Under the pieces are notes generated by a model, which saw only the letters and a program-made list of their open reading frames with translations, was not told the origin of the DNA and did not search any database. The translations under genes were made by a program, and so were the position numbers. A DNA stretch of 64,000 nucleotides from Strongyloides papillosus (taxonomy: Eukaryota > Nematoda > Chromadorea > Rhabditida > Strongyloididae): NCBI GenBank assembly GCA_005656395.1, contig SRSI01000010.1:806001-870000 (forward strand), in the 5' to 3' direction. Positions 12,896-25,322 of this stretch are shown here, in pieces (the first letter of the stretch is position 1; every line of letters begins with the position of its first letter).

Positions 12896-15339
12896 TTTAA
12901 TAAAATGTTTCTTCCATCAGTCTCTGCAAGGTATTAATTAAAAATAATTTTTCATTCTATTACAAAAAAACCCTGTAATTTCAAAATAATTTCCAAAAGT
13001 TTCACTTCGATGAAACAATGTTACGCAAAAAAAATTTCCATTTATATTTGATATTTGAAAAAATGTTATAGACAATAGAAGATATTTTCACACCATGTTT
13101 ATAAAAATAAAAAATTTATGTTTAATTTAAAAAAAAAAAAAACATTTGGAAGCAACTAAAAAATGTTGGAAGTTGTATTTTAAATAAAACTTTATAAATT
13201 TCATTATCAATGATAGCTATAAAATTTCCTTAACAACATCCTCATATGTATATAGAAAAATTTAATATAATAAATTGAGTTATTGATATTGAATTGATGG
13301 CAAATTTGAAATATTATAAAATAAGAATGATAATTTTTTTTATAATGTTATCATTAAAATTCTTGGATATCTTAAATGATATATTACTACATTTTGGTAT
13401 TTAATTAAAAGACAATTGTAAATATGTTTCATTTAAAATGATGCTCGACTATTTATGTAATATAATATAAATACAAATCTATAATGTTAGATAAGCAAGC
13501 AATTTAAAAAATTTAAAGGAATATGCTCATTAATGATAGAACTATCCATAGTTTTAAGATTTCCTGGTTTGTTTTTTTTTACTTAATAGATTAACATAAG
13601 GGTAAATAATATAAACATTAAAAATATAAAGGAAAAGTGCATATTGAATATACAAAACATTTATAATAAAATTAATGGTAATCACGAAAATTAAATTTAT
13701 TTTATCTATCAACAAGAATTTATCTTACTTTGTTTAAAGCTTCTTTTATATATTCACATTATTTTGAATCCACTAAAATGGTTACACTTCTTTTCAAGGT
13801 CATTGGATAAAATAAAATTTTCTAAATATTTCCTGTCATTCTTTTTACAAATGTTTCATTTAATATTTTCTCTATGCCAGAATCTTTTTTACAAACATCA
13901 GTTTTAATCAAAAGAACATGTTATGATGAAATAAAGTATTTTTGATAAATATAGTCATGTTTTTACAACGAAATAGTATTCTATTTTAAAATAATTTTAA
14001 AGATAATTACTTATTTATAATGATTGAGATAAATAAACTTTGTTAAGAAGTTACATATCAATAAATACTTAAAGTTGTAAAATTTAATTTTACAAATTGT
14101 TAAAGCCTTAAAATGAAGAGAAAAAACTATACTTGATATCAATTAAATTATAAATTAAATTATGAAAAGAAATCACCAATTATGATTGATATTTTACGAT
14201 AACTGTTCTCCACTTAATTGAATAATTATAACATAAACGAGTAGTAAAAATAAGTCTTTTTCCAAATTCATTAATTTTACATATAAATAATCTCAAAATT
14301 TATTACTAAAAAATAACACTATGATATATTAACTATATATTTACAATTGTTTTTTATACAAGATATAAAATTTTAATTTAATAACATTAATTGCACTGTT
14401 TTTATTTTCCTCAGTAAACCTCACTTGTATAATTATTGACAAACCTAAACTTATTAAAACATTTCTATTTCCATATATTTATAGTAAAAAATTTTAATGT
14501 ATTTAAAATATTATTGAAAATTACTACAGATATATATAGTATATGCTAGCACAACAAATAAACAATGAAAAAAGTTCTAAAATATAGATCGTAATTTTGA
14601 CAAAAAATAAACTTCAAGGCCAATTTTTTTATTTTTAATGATCCAGAAGATCTTATCATATAATTTACCTTAAATTGTAGTATTTTGCTATGAAAAAATT
14701 AAATTAAACATGATGATAGAATTTGAATGTGAGTTACGTTTACAACAATAATTATTCTTTGTAATATGACAAAAATAATTTATATAATAAATTTATAACT
14801 ATAAAAAAGTACATTTTACAAATTAAAAATCTATTTTAAAATAAATAACAGAGACATCATATAAATTTTAGAGTATATAACACGCTAATAAATAAGACGT
14901 ATATTTGAGTATAAATGTCAGACACTAATGGCCGTCGGTTAAACTGAGATTAGAAATTAACTATTAATTAGTAATGAATTAAACAATGTTTTAGGTTTAG
15001 ATCATTACGGACTATAGGCATAAAATGTCACTAAAAATCTAATATAATTTTAGTATATACAATTTAAAAAATTGTAACCTCAATGTTTGGATAAATACTT
15101 TTGTGACTATATTATAATCAGATATTACTTTTACTAATTCTTTTTAAATAATAACATTTAGAAAATTTATTTAAAATAACCATAAATATATTAAATTGAA
15201 AAATAACAAAACAAATTTATGTGGTTTAAAAACATTAACTACAAAAAAATAGAAATAAAAATAACAATTAACAAAGATAACAAAAACTAAAAAAAATTGA
15301 AAACAATTTCAAATATGACAATACATAACTGTGTTTAAT
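12896..15339. other. Gene-free AT-rich interval
   Basis: About 2.4 kb between the cyclase first exon and the 3' end of TBL3/UTP13. It probably holds the cyclase promoter. Nothing coding or repeated is recognisable; a small patch near 14915-14955 is less AT-rich than its surroundings but has no identifiable structure. Confidence 0.5.
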
Positions 15340-17747
15340 CTAATGTCCATCTCCGTATGTTTTAGATATAAGCATAAAATTATCATGAAGATTTATCAGC
15401 CTATCACGATGTCTCATTCCATATGAAAGGTTAGCAAAAATAATATTGGAGTTAATATTATTAATAACATCCATAGGTTCCAATTCACGTAACATTATAT
15501 TTAATGTAAAACTTGCTTCAATGAAATATTTTTTGTTGTTATCCACTGACTTAAATAATCTAATAAACGTGCTAACTGAGTTTTGTCCAATGCACTTACA
15601 ATTTCCTCTAAAGCATTGTTTTCTTCCTCGATTATAAATTTTATTATTTTTAAACACATAAACGGTTGCTCTAATTCAATTGCGAACAAAAAACCTTCCT
15701 TATATTTTTTTTGTTCAATTAAATTTTTAACAGACTGCACTTTAGCTTCATGTTCGGCAATTTGAACGTTAAAAACTTGTTGTTCTTCCTCCGTGCAATC
15801 TTCCCAATAATAAATTTACCATCATTTCCCACCTGTTATAACGAGAGTTGGTTTATTTTTCTAGGTACAACACAAGTTGTCCAAATAAAACCATCATGTT
15901 CATTATCATACGTTTTTTTCACAAGTTTTTTTGCTTAAATTCCATGTTTTTATTATTCCATTTGTATCACAAGAAATCATAGCTTTACGATTAGGTACAA
16001 AATTTATTTGTGTTATTACCAAATTCATGTTCATCAAATGTCTGGATACAGTCCAGATCACTAATGTTGAACATTCTTATTTTGTGATCACCACATCCAG
16101 TACAAACGTAAGAGGTTGTTTCACAGAATTTTACACTCCATACAGGTTTTGTGTGTCCCTTCAAAGTGCCAACTATTCCAAGTTTCATATTACTTCTTTT
16201 TATATGCCATAATTTGGCAGTTTTGTCCTTTGAACCAGTAACACAAAGCGTATCATTACTGCTTACGTCTAAACACATAATTTCGTTCGAATGAGCTAAT
16301 AAAGTGGAAGATGCTGTGATATCAACCATTTTATCACATGCTTCATTTCTAATTGCATCAGAAATATCCCACAACTTTAATGTATTATCTGCAGATACGG
16401 TAACAACGAACTGAGAAGATGATTTAGAGTTACAAAATTTTAGGCAACTAATTTGATCAGTATGGCCACTTCCCAAAAGCTAAACACTTTGGTGAAAAAC
16501 CAATTCCATTATCACTCGAAACCATATACCAAATTTTTATATTTTTATCTTTTGATCCTGATCCAAAAATAAAATCATTCCATGAAGGAGAATGAATAGT
16601 TTGTAACCATATCTTCATGTGCTTCCGTTAAAATTGAAGAATTATTGTTAATATTAAAGATATTTATATGTTTCGAATTACTACAAATAGCTATACAATT
16701 TGTCGCTTCAGAAATATACTCTGCTCCATAAATTTGGTCAAAATAACCTACATATGCTCTTTTTGATGAAAGCTTATCTCCAATTGCATCGATGACAAGA
16801 ATATCATTATTTCCTGTACAAAGAAGGTAGGACGAAGTTACAGGATTAATAATATTTCCATTAATGGCTCATGGTGACCAAAAGTTAATTGTTTTAACGT
16901 GTTTTCTTGCCTTTACGTCAAATTGATATAACAATCCATTATCTGTTGCAAGATAAATATTATCTTCCTTGTTCTGATGTGTTACAGAATCGTATAAAGG
17001 ACTTTTTAAATCTACTGAATCTATTAGTGTATTTGTTTTAACGTCTATAATGGATAATTTCCCATCTGTTGATGTTGAAAAAAAATTTTAGTTTTATCTG
17101 TACTTAAGGTAAATGAAGTTACTCTCATATTATGATGACCTGTCTCAAGTTTACTAATATGAGAGTCTTTTTTTAATAGAAATTTATTAATTTCTCCACG
17201 TTCATACCCAATGTACAATATATCATCTAGCTCAAAATTTAATGATGTAACTCTAATAGCTCCTTTTATTGTGTAAACACGATTTCCATTTCTATTCCAT
17301 ACTACTGTAGTATTATTTGTCATCCCCATAACTAACAATTGACGTTTGTTTATTATGTGCTAATACAGAAACATAACAAGTATTATCAGTAACTTTCCAT
17401 TGATGTTTTATATAAGGTTTTTCATGAGGCATACGAGGAAGAACAAAAATTTTACAGAGTCCAGATACATAACAAACATATGCCCAAATTATCCACAATC
17501 AAATAAGCACTTATACTAATTTCATCATTGTCAGCAGGATCACGTATTTGATATCTGAATTACTAATTATAAATAAAAAATAATTTTAACTTACTTAATA
17601 GACCAATCTGATGGATCTATAACATTTATACAATCATTACACCCGAAAAAAAAAGAGTCCCATTGTGATTCCATTGTAAATTACATGATGTAAAAAGGTT
17701 CTGTGATTTATATACTGGTTTATTGCAAAATTAATAACGGAAGACAT
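15340..17747 (-). pseudogene. tbl3: TBL3/UTP13 WD40 protein, many frameshifts
   Basis: TBL3 (yeast Utp13) is a tandem WD40 protein of the UTP-B module of the small-subunit processome and is needed for 18S rRNA maturation. Homology runs end to end on the minus strand, from ATG 17747 (MSSVINFA) to a stop at 15340. WD motifs such as TLKLWDIS, TAKLWHIK and HKIRMFNIS are present, then WEDCTEEE. The Utp13 C-terminal helical domain follows (AIELEQPF, LLDYLSQW). No single frame reads through: I count at least twelve 1-nt shifts, near 17722, 17645, 17495, 17325, 17090, 16880, 16600, 16485, 16010, 15925, 15860, 15825, 15800 and 15545. Apart from these, protein similarity is well kept. One ordinary intron lies near 17595-17560. 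The cause is either a very young pseudogene or, more likely given the frameshifted neighbours, consensus errors in the assembly. Confidence 0.72.
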
Positions 17748-18225
17748 TTAGAAAAAAATTAACAGATCTTAAAAATTTGAATTTATTGAAAATGTCGTTA
17801 AAAAATTTAATAATACAAAATTTAAAACGTTATACCAAAAAATAGTTTTTGAAAAGAAATATGTTTCATTTAAATGATAGTGGATAACAATTGGAAAAAT
17901 TATACACTTTAACATTTAATATTAAACTGAAAAGGTATTTGTTGTTATGGGATATCTAAAACTTTCATTCACTTGGCATAGGTAACTTTTGTTTTGACAG
18001 TAGTGTTGTGTGTTTTCTTTATTATCATAACATGTTTTTTTTTGGCTAATATCGTGTTTGTTTTTGAATTGCTAAATATAAATATATATTTGTAAAATAA
18101 GAATATTTTATCAATGTAAATTGTTTATAGCATATTTTCCAAGTTGTTTTCTAACGTATTTAAAAGAAAACAGCAAATAAAAGGAGTAGGATTACAAGAT
18201 ACAACAAACGAACAAAAAAAAAAGC
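17748..18225. promoter_or_regulatory. Divergent promoter region TBL3 / KGD4
   Basis: Two genes start head to head 478 bp apart (minus-strand ATG 17747, plus-strand ATG 18226). The interval is AT-rich and should hold both promoters. No specific site is recognisable. Confidence 0.5.
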
Positions 18226-18567
18226 ATGAATATTCAACAGCTTGCAAAATTATCGGGCTCAGCTCTTCTACTATCTTCTAAGAGAACTCCAATGATAAAA
18301 TTTAATAGAAAAGGACCTGTATTAAAATTTATTCCCGAAAATTTTCCAATTTCACTAGTATCTTCTACCGTTACTCCTACTTCAAAAATGATTTTGGACA
18401 AGTAGGAAAAACTCCAAGAGGTTCAGGAATCGATGAATCTGAATTACCTTTCAGATATCGTCGTTCTTTAATCCCAGAAGATGAATGTAGTATAATTAAT
18501 GTAAGATTCCATTAAAATATTTCTTATAGTAACCATGGTAACTTTTCAGAATGGCGGAGTACTATAG
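18226..18567 (+). CDS. kgd4: KGD4/MRPS36, 2-oxoglutarate dehydrogenase adaptor
   Basis: KGD4 (formerly MRPS36) is a small mitochondrial protein that ties the E3 subunit to the 2-oxoglutarate dehydrogenase core. Exons are 18226-18500 and 18550-18567 with a 49 bp intron (GTAAGA...TTTTCAG). The N terminus has the family motif RTPMIKF. The C terminus has the diagnostic ELPFRYRR block followed by an Asn-Gly-Gly ending. One frameshift sits at the A-run around 18384-18391: one more A would restore the frame and give about 97 residues, the normal family size. The short length and the good match on both sides make a sequence error more likely than decay. Confidence 0.75.
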
Positions 18568-18739
18568 ATTGTTCTTCATATAGATTCATCAATAATTAGA
18601 AGTTATTTTTAATTTTGTAGAATAAATAAAAGTTTTATTTATCTATTTTTTCGTTTCGTTTACTTTATTCGTAAAATCGATTGATTATTTCTTTCATTGA
18701 ATTTAAAATAGTATTATTGTTAGTTTGAAGAAGAGAAGT

Positions 18740-21700
18740 ATGAATATATTGTTTTATGACTATTATGAATTGAATAGCAATAACGAAGAAGTGAATAGCA
18801 ATGTTGATCCAGATGAACTAGCAAATTTGTTTATTTTACTTATAGATCATATTCTAAGTAGTTGTAGCAAAGAAGAAGAAGAAAGGTTAGCAAAAATTAT
18901 TGAAGGAACTTTTACAAAAACTGTTCAATCAAAACCATCGTCTTATTTTTTTATCACTTCAAAGAGATACAATCAATATATCCGTCCAGCAAAAAAATTT
19001 TCTTTGTCAAATTTTGTTAAAAAGCCTATAAATAAATCATATTCAAATGATGATATACATAAAAAAAATCTCAAAAAATTTCGTGCCAAGTCGTCTTGTG
19101 GTAGTGAATGCAATAATCCAGAAAATGATAATAAATCCAAAAAGCAAAAATCGAGTAAAAATGATGATGTATTGAAAGGTACGATAATTCAAAAACCAAA
19201 GATGATTGGATAAGTCAAGATGAAATATTGGTAAATATTTTAAAAACAATAACACTGGCAAAGTGTCAATTATCTATAATTTTGTTTTGTAAATTACTGA
19301 ATGGTTATGTATTTTATTGTAAACCACAACTTAGTCAATCTCGTTTAAAAAGATTCGTCAAAATAGATGCAGCAAATTACTTACTATCATGTCTTAAGCA
19401 TAAGATGTCATCCTATGAAAATCCTACGATGATGAAAATTGCCACAGTTGATGCACTTGCTATGGTAACATTATATTTATGCTCAAAAGATAACAAATTA
19501 TCCATTAAAACTAGATTAATGGGGTTACTACCTATATTTGCTAACGTTATTTTGAACATAAATTGCATGTCTTGCACTTTGAATGTTACGTTATTTATTT
19601 TAAGAATATTAAAATCACGTAAGTATTAAAGTAATTGGTTGTTTTTACATATTTTAGCAAGAAATATTCAAAGCATTGGGCGAATAAAAGGTTTTTGTTC
19701 AAATATAATAAACACATTAAGCCCGATTTTACAATCACCTTCGATCATTTTATCTAATTCAATATCTGATTCAATTGAAATTACTAAGGTTGAGCGTCTG
19801 TTAGAAATAATTTATTGTTTATCAAAAAATCGTAAGTTAAAATAACAACTTTGTTATTATCATAATTGATTATATTGTAATTATTAATAATTAGGGAAGA
19901 ACAAAAGTATATTTGTTGATTGTGGTGGTATTCAAGTGACGAAAGATTTATTTGAAAAATATTTTTTTCAACAACTAAATAATACTTCAACAATTCAATT
20001 GGTTAACCAAGAAATTTGTCTATTTTTAATAGCTACTATTCGTTTATTTGCTAAGACAAGTATGTTTAATTTTTTTATAATAAAATTTAATTTCTAAAAC
20101 TTCTAGAAAAAAGTAAACAAATACTTGTTGAATTAGAAATATTAAATATGTGCGAAAAATTTCTATCTGAACTTGATATTCAATTATCAATGGCTAATGA
20201 TCAAAACGTTGTTCGTCGTCTTCAATCATTACAAGTAATTTTTTTAAATAAAATTTAGTTTTATAAAAATTTTAGGACTCTTTATGTGCTTTATGTATGA
20301 GATGTCTACCAAACAAGCAATTTTTCATTCCATCATCTGAATCTCCACCATTAAAATTTCTATTAACTGATGAAGATATAAGTGGTAGCAGTGAATTTAA
20401 GAGTAGAAGTTTTTCCATTGTCAACAAAAATTCCGAAGGTATTTCTTGTAATACATCATTTTTACAAAAATGCACATCAAGCAACCAAAACTCTATGCTT
20501 AATATTATCAATGATAATCAGCTTAATGAGACAATTGAACTCAGGTTATCATCTTCAACTATATTAGAAGGGGATTGTAATGATGAAAGCAATGATTCAT
20601 TTAATTTCAATAATACACTGCTACTTAGTGATTCGGATGACGATAATATTGATGAAGAAGATGAAGCGATAATTTCATCTCAGTGTAGTGCAGAATTTAG
20701 TCCTTCAGCTATTGATTTAGATGAAAGTGAACTATTAACTTTTGATGACGAAGATCAGTCTGAAAATGTTTCTGGTCCGCTTAATAAAAGTTTTTCTACA
20801 CCAAAGAAAAGTAAAAAAAATCTAGGCAAAAATCCAAAACCTTCCAATAGTAATGAAATATTTCATCAATCTAACATTTCTAAAAATGAAATTAAAGAAA
20901 ACTACTGTAGGTATTTTGAAGAATATTATAAAGGTAAAATAAATGATAGTAAACAGAATTTGCATACTGACTACACACAAATAATTACTTTAAAATGCAA
21001 TGAAACATGTTCAGTTGGAAAATTTGTCAAAATAGCTTATCCCGAGTACGTTAATCCGGATATACACCATTCACAAGATGAAATGTTGTTAGAAAATAAT
21101 GAAGCAATGAAAAATATGATTAAAGATAATCTTCAAAGGCATAATTGTAATGATAACAAAATAAAAAGTGCACAAAAGTTGGTTTATCCAAGGTTAGTCT
21201 ACAATTTAGATGATCTTGTTATGGAAGAAAGCAACACTGGAAAATTATCCAATACTGATAAAATAGATGTTGGAATTAAATCTCACCAGCATGATCATTT
21301 AATTTTCGAGAGTCGTTTTGAAAGCGGAAATTTGAGACGAGCTTACCAAATGGATTCAAATTTCTACCAATTGATTATATCACCTGACATTAATCAAAAG
21401 TCACATCATTATCAATGGTTTTTATTTCCAAGTTTCAAATGTAGAATGTGATCGTGAATATGTCTTTGAAATTGTAAATTGTTTAAAATCTACATCAATG
21501 TTCTCTCATGGAATGCAGCCTGTAATGTTTTCTGTTACTGATTCACTTAATGATCCCAAAAAAGGTTGGCATAGAACTGGAACCAATATTTGTTATTTTA
21601 GAAATTTGTATACTTTAAACTCAAAAAATGGAGAAGTTAACGAAAATGATGATAAAGGAGTGGATAAAGTTAGATATTTTTATACTATACGATTTTCTAT

Positions 21701-22574
21701 TACCTTTAAGCATCAAAATGATATTTGTTATATCGCTTATCACTATCCTTATACATTTTCTTATCTTCAAGCAACATTAGAAAGGATAATTAGTGTGAAA
21801 AAAAGTAAGATATATTATCGTATTGATGAAATTGGGAAATCATTAAACAAAAACAGTATGAAACTAGTAACAATTACAGCTAATCCATTTGATGATAAAA
21901 GAGAGATTATAGTTATTTCTGCTCGTGTACATCCCGGTGAAACAAATTCGTCTTGGATTATGCATGGAATACTTAAATTTCTTTTTGATAATGAAAATGA
22001 GGAAGCCAATTTATTACGAGAAAAGTTTATATTTAAAATATTTCCTATGCTTAATCCTGATGGTGTTATTAATGGTAGTCACAGATGTTCTTTAAGTGGT
22101 AATGATTTAAATAGAACATGGCATAATCCAATTAAAAATATTCATCCAGAGATATATCATTCAAAAGCTGTCATTCAGTATTCCGTTGATATACTTAAAA
22201 AGAAACCTTTTGTTTTCTTAGATTTACATGGACATTCTAAAAGATCGAATATATTCATATTTGGTAATAATCCAGAAGAGTCATGGCTAGATGATGACAA
22301 TGAAAAAATTAATGATCAATTTATGAAGTTACCCGAAATATTAGAGAGTACTTCTTCCGCGTTTAGTTTAAGTGATTCTCGTTTTACCATTGCTAAAAGT
22401 AAAGAATCATCAGCTCGTATTGCTCTATGGAGGCAATTTGGAATAGAAAGATCTTATACTATGGAATCAACTTATTGTGGGTTCGATAAAAAAGATCATA
22501 AAGGAAAACAAATAAATATTAGTCATTTAGAAAAAATGGGAATTGATCTTTGCTTATCTTTTTTAGCATTATAA
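18740..22574 (+). CDS. ccpp-1: Cytosolic carboxypeptidase 1 (tubulin deglutamylase)
   Basis: CCP1/Nna1 removes glutamates from tubulin side chains and C termini; in C. elegans ccpp-1 acts in ciliated neurons. Exons are 18740-19618, 19658-19831, 19895-20059, 20107-20234 and 20276-22574, with 39-63 bp introns. The N-terminal half is helical-repeat-like, as in CCP1 but not the short CCPs. An acidic low-complexity linker follows, then the M14 peptidase domain. Zinc ligands are visible as HPGE and the His of DLHGH, with substrate-site blocks NPDGV and DLNRTW and the catalytic Glu in YTMEST. Two frameshifts interrupt it, near 19193-19206 and 21419-21430. Their effects cancel in length (3645 nt, about 1214 residues), consistent with one lost and one extra base in the sequence. 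It lies 172 bp after KGD4 on the same strand. Confidence 0.82.
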
Positions 22575-22666
22575 TGTCAAATGTAGTCCAAATTGATGAT
22601 ATCATTTGAATATATAAATAAATAATAAATTTAATATTTTTATTTTCAATTATGTTTATGGAGAAT

Positions 22667-24648
22667 TTAGATTAATTTTGATGGAATCCATTTTCGTTTT
22701 GGAAAGTTAATTTCTTTTGCTAATTTACCTATTCTTGTAGCTATTGCTGTGGAGATAACCTAAATATTTAAATATAATATTAATTTATTTATATAACATA
22801 CATTTCTTGAAAGATGATTTGTTGCTTTAACTTTGATAATGTATATCATATTTGTATTAAAATCCTCAATATGATAAATTGAAGGATTTACAGTAAATGT
22901 TTGTATAGTTTTTGTTTTTGATGGAATTATCAATCTTCTGGTACTTTTAAATATATGACCAAATAAATCTTTGCCATTGTCACAAACTGATATAATAAAG
23001 TCATAAAAAATATCCTCATCATAAATTGTAAAATTATTGAATGAAACGGTTATTACCCATGTATCCCCAACATTCATCTTCATTGAATTTGTATTTATTA
23101 AAATTAATTGGCCAGTTTCTGAGGGTATCTTCAATTGTTCGGACTCAATTACTGGATGTTCATTATTGTAGAATTTACATGATTTTAATGCTGTAATAAA
23201 TTGGTTTGTCCATTCTATTGTACCATCTTTTGGTTTATAATTTTCTGTGATATCTTCAGCTAAAAAAGGGTTAATCACTGATGGACAAACCAATATACCG
23301 CCCGTGGTCGATGTTCTTTGTGTTGAGTTTTCTTGTGAATCAAACTGATAACCTAAATCTCGATAGCCTTTAATTTTTGGATCATATTCTAAAACTCTAT
23401 CAATTATATCAGCATTCATTTCAGAAAACATTAAATGCCCATCATATTTTAAATTAACAACACCATTAAATAATGCCTTTACTGGATATGGACCACGTTG
23501 TCTTAGTCCATTTGATGTTGTTTGAGGTGTAGCATCTACGACTTGCCATCCATCATAAATTCCACTAGGTAAGTCGTATCTTTTTATCCATATCTCACAC
23601 CAACAATGGAATGTCCAAATTCCTTCCTCAGATTCAGTTTGGAATCCATTTTTAATAGTTCTAATAATCCTTCTTTCTAATACTAGTGAACCTTGTATAT
23701 CATGACCAGCATCAGAACATGTTATTGTTCTCGTTGGAATTCCTAAACATCGAAGAATTGAAGTAAATAGAGGTGCGAATGTAAAACATTGTCCCCATCT
23801 TGCTGGAATTTGATTTCTTAAAAATATCATGAAAATATCTAAACTATTATCCCATTCTTCTGGTTTTCTAGCATCTTGTTGGTAACTTTTTCTATCCCAA
23901 TTTCCTAGTAAAAGCCATTCATTGATAGCAAAACTTAATTTTCTTGTTATATTTATGATGTCATTCCTTTTTGTGATATTCAAAAAATTATGTTTTGTTA
24001 ATTTTTTAAGTAGAATAGATGTAACTTCTACAGCTGCAGCCGTAAATTGACAATGATTCCAAGGCTTAGAATTTATCATCTGTTTATCATCCTCATTTGA
24101 AATATAACAGACAGAATCAATATCTCTTAAAAGATAAGCAGATAAAAATTGCTCATTATCTAAAAATGTCGGGTCAGAAGGATCATATGGATTAAATATG
24201 ACAAATATTTTTACATTAGTTGAAAGAATTGGCTTGTTAAATGTTGATGTTCCAATCAAACAAATATCCCACATTCCTATATGCTCTTCATGTCCTACAA
24301 CAATTGTAATTTCAACTATATTAAAAGAAATATTATGAATTTCTTCAATATAAAAATAATCTGGTGAATTTTTTAAATTGCTATTATCTAAATGAACTAT
24401 CTTTTCATAATAATCATCTAAATTGATTGCAATATATTTAAAAAAATAACGACAATTAATTTACCTAATTTAAAATTAAGATAGCTGCCAACTTCAAAAT
24501 CACCTTGAAAATTTTTTTGTAAAAAAAAAGTTATTTTGCAACCACGTCTTATAACATTAAATGTTGAATGTTGATCTTCATATTCTTCCGTTTTATTTCT
24601 CTGTACATTCAAAGCAGTACCAAGTTTTAATTTACAAGAAGTTAGCAT
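22667..24648 (-). CDS. Animal-type transglutaminase
   Basis: Transglutaminases join glutamine and lysine side chains of proteins using a papain-like Cys-His-Asp triad. Exons are 24648-24465, 24417-22802 and 22759-22667 (introns 47 and 42 bp), giving 630 intact residues. The layout matches vertebrate TGM: an N-terminal beta domain, the core with Cys272 in RWGQCFTFA, His332 in FHCWCEIW and Asp356 in WQVVDATP, then two C-terminal beta-barrel regions. Triad spacing is close to that of human TGM2 (277/335/358). No signal peptide is seen, so a cytosolic or unconventionally released protein is likely. Its frame is clean although both neighbours are damaged. The stop is only 93 bp from the convergent ccpp-1 stop. 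Confidence 0.85.
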
Positions 24649-25322
24649 ATCAGAAAAAAAATTTTTTTGAAGCTTTATAATTAGCTACTAGCCTCTTGAA
24701 AACTATCAACTGTGAAAATAATCTGTCTTCCGAAGTTATAAGGACACGTTTATATGTGTCATAACTTCCAACAAAATATTCAAATGCTCTAGAAATGAGT
24801 CAGGATTCGTCATTTTTAAAAACTCAAATGTCCAAATAAAAAATTTCTTTCATTTAATCATTATATGTGAATCAGATATTCTTTTTGTTAAATTGTGACT
24901 GCGACAACTTTAATATTAAAAATATTACAACAGAAGATTTTTAACAACAAAATATTCTTAAATTTAAAATTCATGATCTCCTACTAATAAAAATTTCTAA
25001 TAAAGGAAAATAAAAGTCATAAAAGATTGTTTGAAAATATGTTTGCTCTTCCTTTTTTTATTATCTTTTGAAAAGAAAAAAGATTATGCATCCTAAAAAT
25101 TTAATTTTACTAAAAAGTTACTAATAATTTTAAATTCATGTTTCTGTTGTATGATTAATCAAAAATATATTTATAACGCATTTATCAAATATTTTAAAAG
25201 CATTTTTCTATGTTAATGTTTCTATATTTAACATTTTATAATAATGATTATTAAAAATCATTAATTTGTAAACCATAATTATTTTTAAAAAAAATATATA
25301 TCAAGGTAAATTGTGAGATATA
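24649..25322. other. Intergenic, transglutaminase upstream
   Basis: About 670 bp, AT-rich, between the transglutaminase start and the stop of the next minus-strand gene. No coding frame, repeat or RNA gene seen. Confidence 0.5.

Noticed and set aside
10657..15339. A hidden gene or transposon in the 4.6 kb around the cyclase first exon
   Set aside because: No open frame, terminal repeat or target-site duplication could be found by eye.
19181..19206. A very short intron to explain the ccpp-1 frame break
   Set aside because: The only GT...AG pair is about 23 nt long with a purine-rich acceptor, below any plausible intron size; a one-base indel is simpler.
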